Assembly: GCA_017465565.1 (NCBI GenBank)
Contig: JAFTWA010000059.1
Location: forward strand, 1 to 64,000
Length of the DNA stretch: 64,000 nucleotides
Direction of reading: 5' to 3'
Source: Tyzzerella sp.
GTDB taxonomy: Bacteria > Bacillota > Clostridia > Lachnospirales > Lachnospiraceae
Shown: positions 62,424-64,000 of the stretch, piece by piece
Position numbering within the stretch: the first letter of the stretch is position 1
How the letters are laid out: the number at the start of each line of letters is the position of its first letter
Notes under the pieces: generated by a model
What the model saw: the letters and a program-made list of their open reading frames with translations, nothing else
Told to the model about the DNA's origin: nothing
The model's database searches: none
Program-made: the position numbers and the translations under genes

Positions 62424-63484
62424 TATCTTCCCGCCTTTAATTTTGAAAATAATTTTGTATTTCTAGTCTTTACAAATGAAATCGCCTGACATTCCAACAA
62501 TGTCAATGTAACACTTTTCATTTTCATAGGAATTAATAAAATTTTCATATAAGAAGAACGTGGTTTTGCAATTTTCAAAGCCTCACCCACATATGGCTTA
62601 TTCAACATTTCTTTTACCTGTTTTCTCTTCTCTCCATAACTTAGTTCACATTTTGGATTAGTTAAGTTTTCCACACAACCAATGAGACGTTCCACATATC
62701 TTCTTGCAACCATTTCCTGGCTACTTTCATTGTGTACATTCCACTCATTATAGAGATCTACCATCCAGCCATGTTCCTCTTCTCGTTTTTCGTACATATT
62801 TGGGCGATATGCTGCTGTTTCAGACTCTGCACGTTTTCTAATAAAATGGTAATATTGTTTCGAAGTAACTGTTACCCTTTCAACATTACGTACAACACTT
62901 ATATTAAACGGAAAATCATCCCATAATGTTTTTGGGAAACGCAAATTATTTTCCAAAATATAGCGAGAATCATATAATTTATTCCATGGTGTGTACAATA
63001 AGTTTTTATCAAATAATTTATATGCGTTTTGACGGAATGATTCTTTATCACCATATACAGCATCATTTTCAAGAAAATCATCCTGTCTGTATTCTGTATC
63101 ACTGTAATAAGTATCAATATAAAATCCTGCTACCACAAGTTGTGCATTATCGCGTCTTGCCAAATTATACATATCTTCTAGCATTGTTGGTTCAGCCCAG
63201 TCGTCTGAATCCATAAAGTACATATATTCACCTTTCGCAATATCAATCGCCACATTTCTTGCACTTGGTGCACCACCATTTTCTTTGTGAATAACATGAA
63301 TTCGAGCATCTTTTTCTGCATATGCATCACAGATTTCTCCACTTTTGTCTGGAGTTCCATCATCTACAATGAGAAATTCCCATTCTTTTAATGTCTGTGC
63401 CTGAATACTTTCAATTGCCTTTCCAACATACTCTTCTACTTTGTAAACCGGCATGATAACACTTACTTTAATATTTTCACCCAT
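62423..63484 (-). CDS. GT2 family glycosyltransferase
   Basis: 353 residues: VSVIMPVYKVEEYVGKAIES, VDDGTPDKSGE, GGAPSARNVA and FMDSDDWAEPT. Similar in layout to its neighbour (including a C-terminal LLxxK end), so the pair may come from duplication. GGGAG seven bases before the ATG. Follows the glf fragment by 11 bases. Confidence 0.93.
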   Translation of the reverse strand: MGENIKVSVIMPVYKVEEYVGKAIESIQAQTLKEWEFLIVDDGTPDKSGEICDAYAEKDARIHVIHKENGGAPSARNVAIDIAKGEYMYFMDSDDWAEPTMLEDMYNLARRDNAQLVVAGFYIDTYYSDTEYRQDDFLENDAVYGDKESFRQNAYKLFDKNLLYTPWNKLYDSRYILENNLRFPKTLWDDFPFNISVVRNVERVTVTSKQYYHFIRKRAESETAAYRPNMYEKREEEHGWMVDLYNEWNVHNESSQEMVARRYVERLIGCVENLTNPKCELSYGEKRKQVKEMLNKPYVGEALKIAKPRSSYMKILLIPMKMKSVTLTLLECQAISFVKTRNTKLFSKLKAGR

Positions 63485-63495
63485 TATTTTTCTCC

Positions 63496-64000
63496 CTAAT
63501 TTAACTCTTTTTCAATTAATCTGAATGCTGATTCAATCACTTTATCCATATCATAGTATTTATACTCTGCTAAGCGACCACCAAAGATGACATTTCTTTC
63601 CTGTTCAGCGAGTTCTGAATATTTTTGATACAATTCTTGATTTCTAGTATCATTAATTGGATAATATGGTTCCATGCCTTCTTCCCAGTCAGCTGGATAT
63701 TCTCTAGTAATAACTGTCTTCTCTTGAGTACCATACTCAAAGTGTTTATGTTCAATCATACGTGTAAATGGTGTTTCGCGATCTGTATAGTTAACTACAG
63801 CTACACCCTGATGATTTTCTTCGTCTAATACTTCCGATTCAAATCTCAAGCTACGATATTCTAATTTTCCATAGCAATAATCATAGAATGAATCTAGCGT
63901 ACCTGTATAAAGTACTTTTTCACCTAATGCGTTATATTTTTCTTTATTTTCATTATAATCAACATTAAGTTCTACATCACATCCATCAAACAATGCATTA
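63496..64000 (-). CDS. glf: UDP-galactopyranose mutase, C-terminal part
   Basis: The gene enters from beyond the right edge; at least 168 codons are inside. TGTLDSFYDYCYGKLEYRSLRFE, YTDRETPFTRMIEHKHFE and NVIFGGRLAEYKYYDMDKVI are the FAD/substrate regions of Glf. It makes UDP-galactofuranose, so the polymer probably contains Galf. First visible gene of the cluster; its promoter lies outside the window. Confidence 0.95.
   Translation of the reverse strand, partial: NALFDGCDVELNVDYNENKEKYNALGEKVLYTGTLDSFYDYCYGKLEYRSLRFESEVLDEENHQGVAVVNYTDRETPFTRMIEHKHFEYGTQEKTVITREYPADWEEGMEPYYPINDTRNQELYQKYSELAEQERNVIFGGRLAEYKYYDMDKVIESAFRLIEKELN

Noticed and set aside
1-64000. tRNA, rRNA and prophage genes
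   Set aside because: I saw no cloverleaf with a TTCGA-type loop, no rRNA sequence, and no integrase, capsid, portal or terminase genes.

Overview
The window reads as chromosome of a spore-forming, low-GC Gram-positive of the class Clostridia, most like Lachnospiraceae (inference from gene content and order; no search was possible). A division and cell-wall (dcw) cluster runs into spoIIGA-sigE and sigG, with cotJABC, a copA-csoR-copZ operon and many strong Shine-Dalgarno sites. Almost all genes lie on the minus strand, so transcription runs from high to low coordinates.

Layout. 0.2-4.5 kb: a small acidic protein, a HAD phosphatase, sigG, a beta-CASP metallo-beta-lactamase-fold nuclease and sigE. 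4.5-18.7 kb: spoIIGA, ftsZ, divIB, ftsW, murD, mraY, two class B PBPs, ftsL, rsmH and mraZ with a visible MraZ operator and promoter, then a repeat-rich membrane protein and a second FtsW/RodA/SpoVE paralogue. 19.1-21.1 kb (plus strand): a nuclease-fold protein and cotJA-cotJB-cotJC. 21.2-24.0 kb: copper efflux operon with a CsoR box at its promoter. 24.2-31.8 kb: an AAA15-type ATPase, glyA, an HtrA protease, a cohesin-domain surface protein, an LCP ligase with a long repeat tail and a small HTH regulator.

32.0-43.7 kb is accessory. It holds a KAP P-loop NTPase, an overlapping three-gene operon (STAS-GHKL ATPase, STAS-phosphoribosyltransferase, metallophosphoesterase-phosphoribosyltransferase) and an 842-residue membrane protein. 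Each of these three transcription units is preceded by a diverged copy of the same roughly 90-105 bp cassette: a promoter followed at once by a long intrinsic-terminator hairpin. This shared leader and the three-gene operon are my best candidates for an undescribed system.

43.8-45.2 kb: nagB, a frameshifted 3' remnant of glmM and an IS110-type transposase remnant mark a rearrangement scar. 45.4-64.0 kb: a surface-polysaccharide cluster (glf end, glycosyltransferases, polymerase, flippase, acyltransferase, then rfbF-rfbG-rfbH, a split transketolase, an NDP-sugar reductase and a GtrB/GtrA pair). The combination predicts a CDP-3,6-dideoxyhexose that may receive a two-carbon branch from the split transketolase.

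Some start codons were moved from the longest open frame to the ATG, GTG or TTG that has the best-spaced ribosome binding site; each case is stated.
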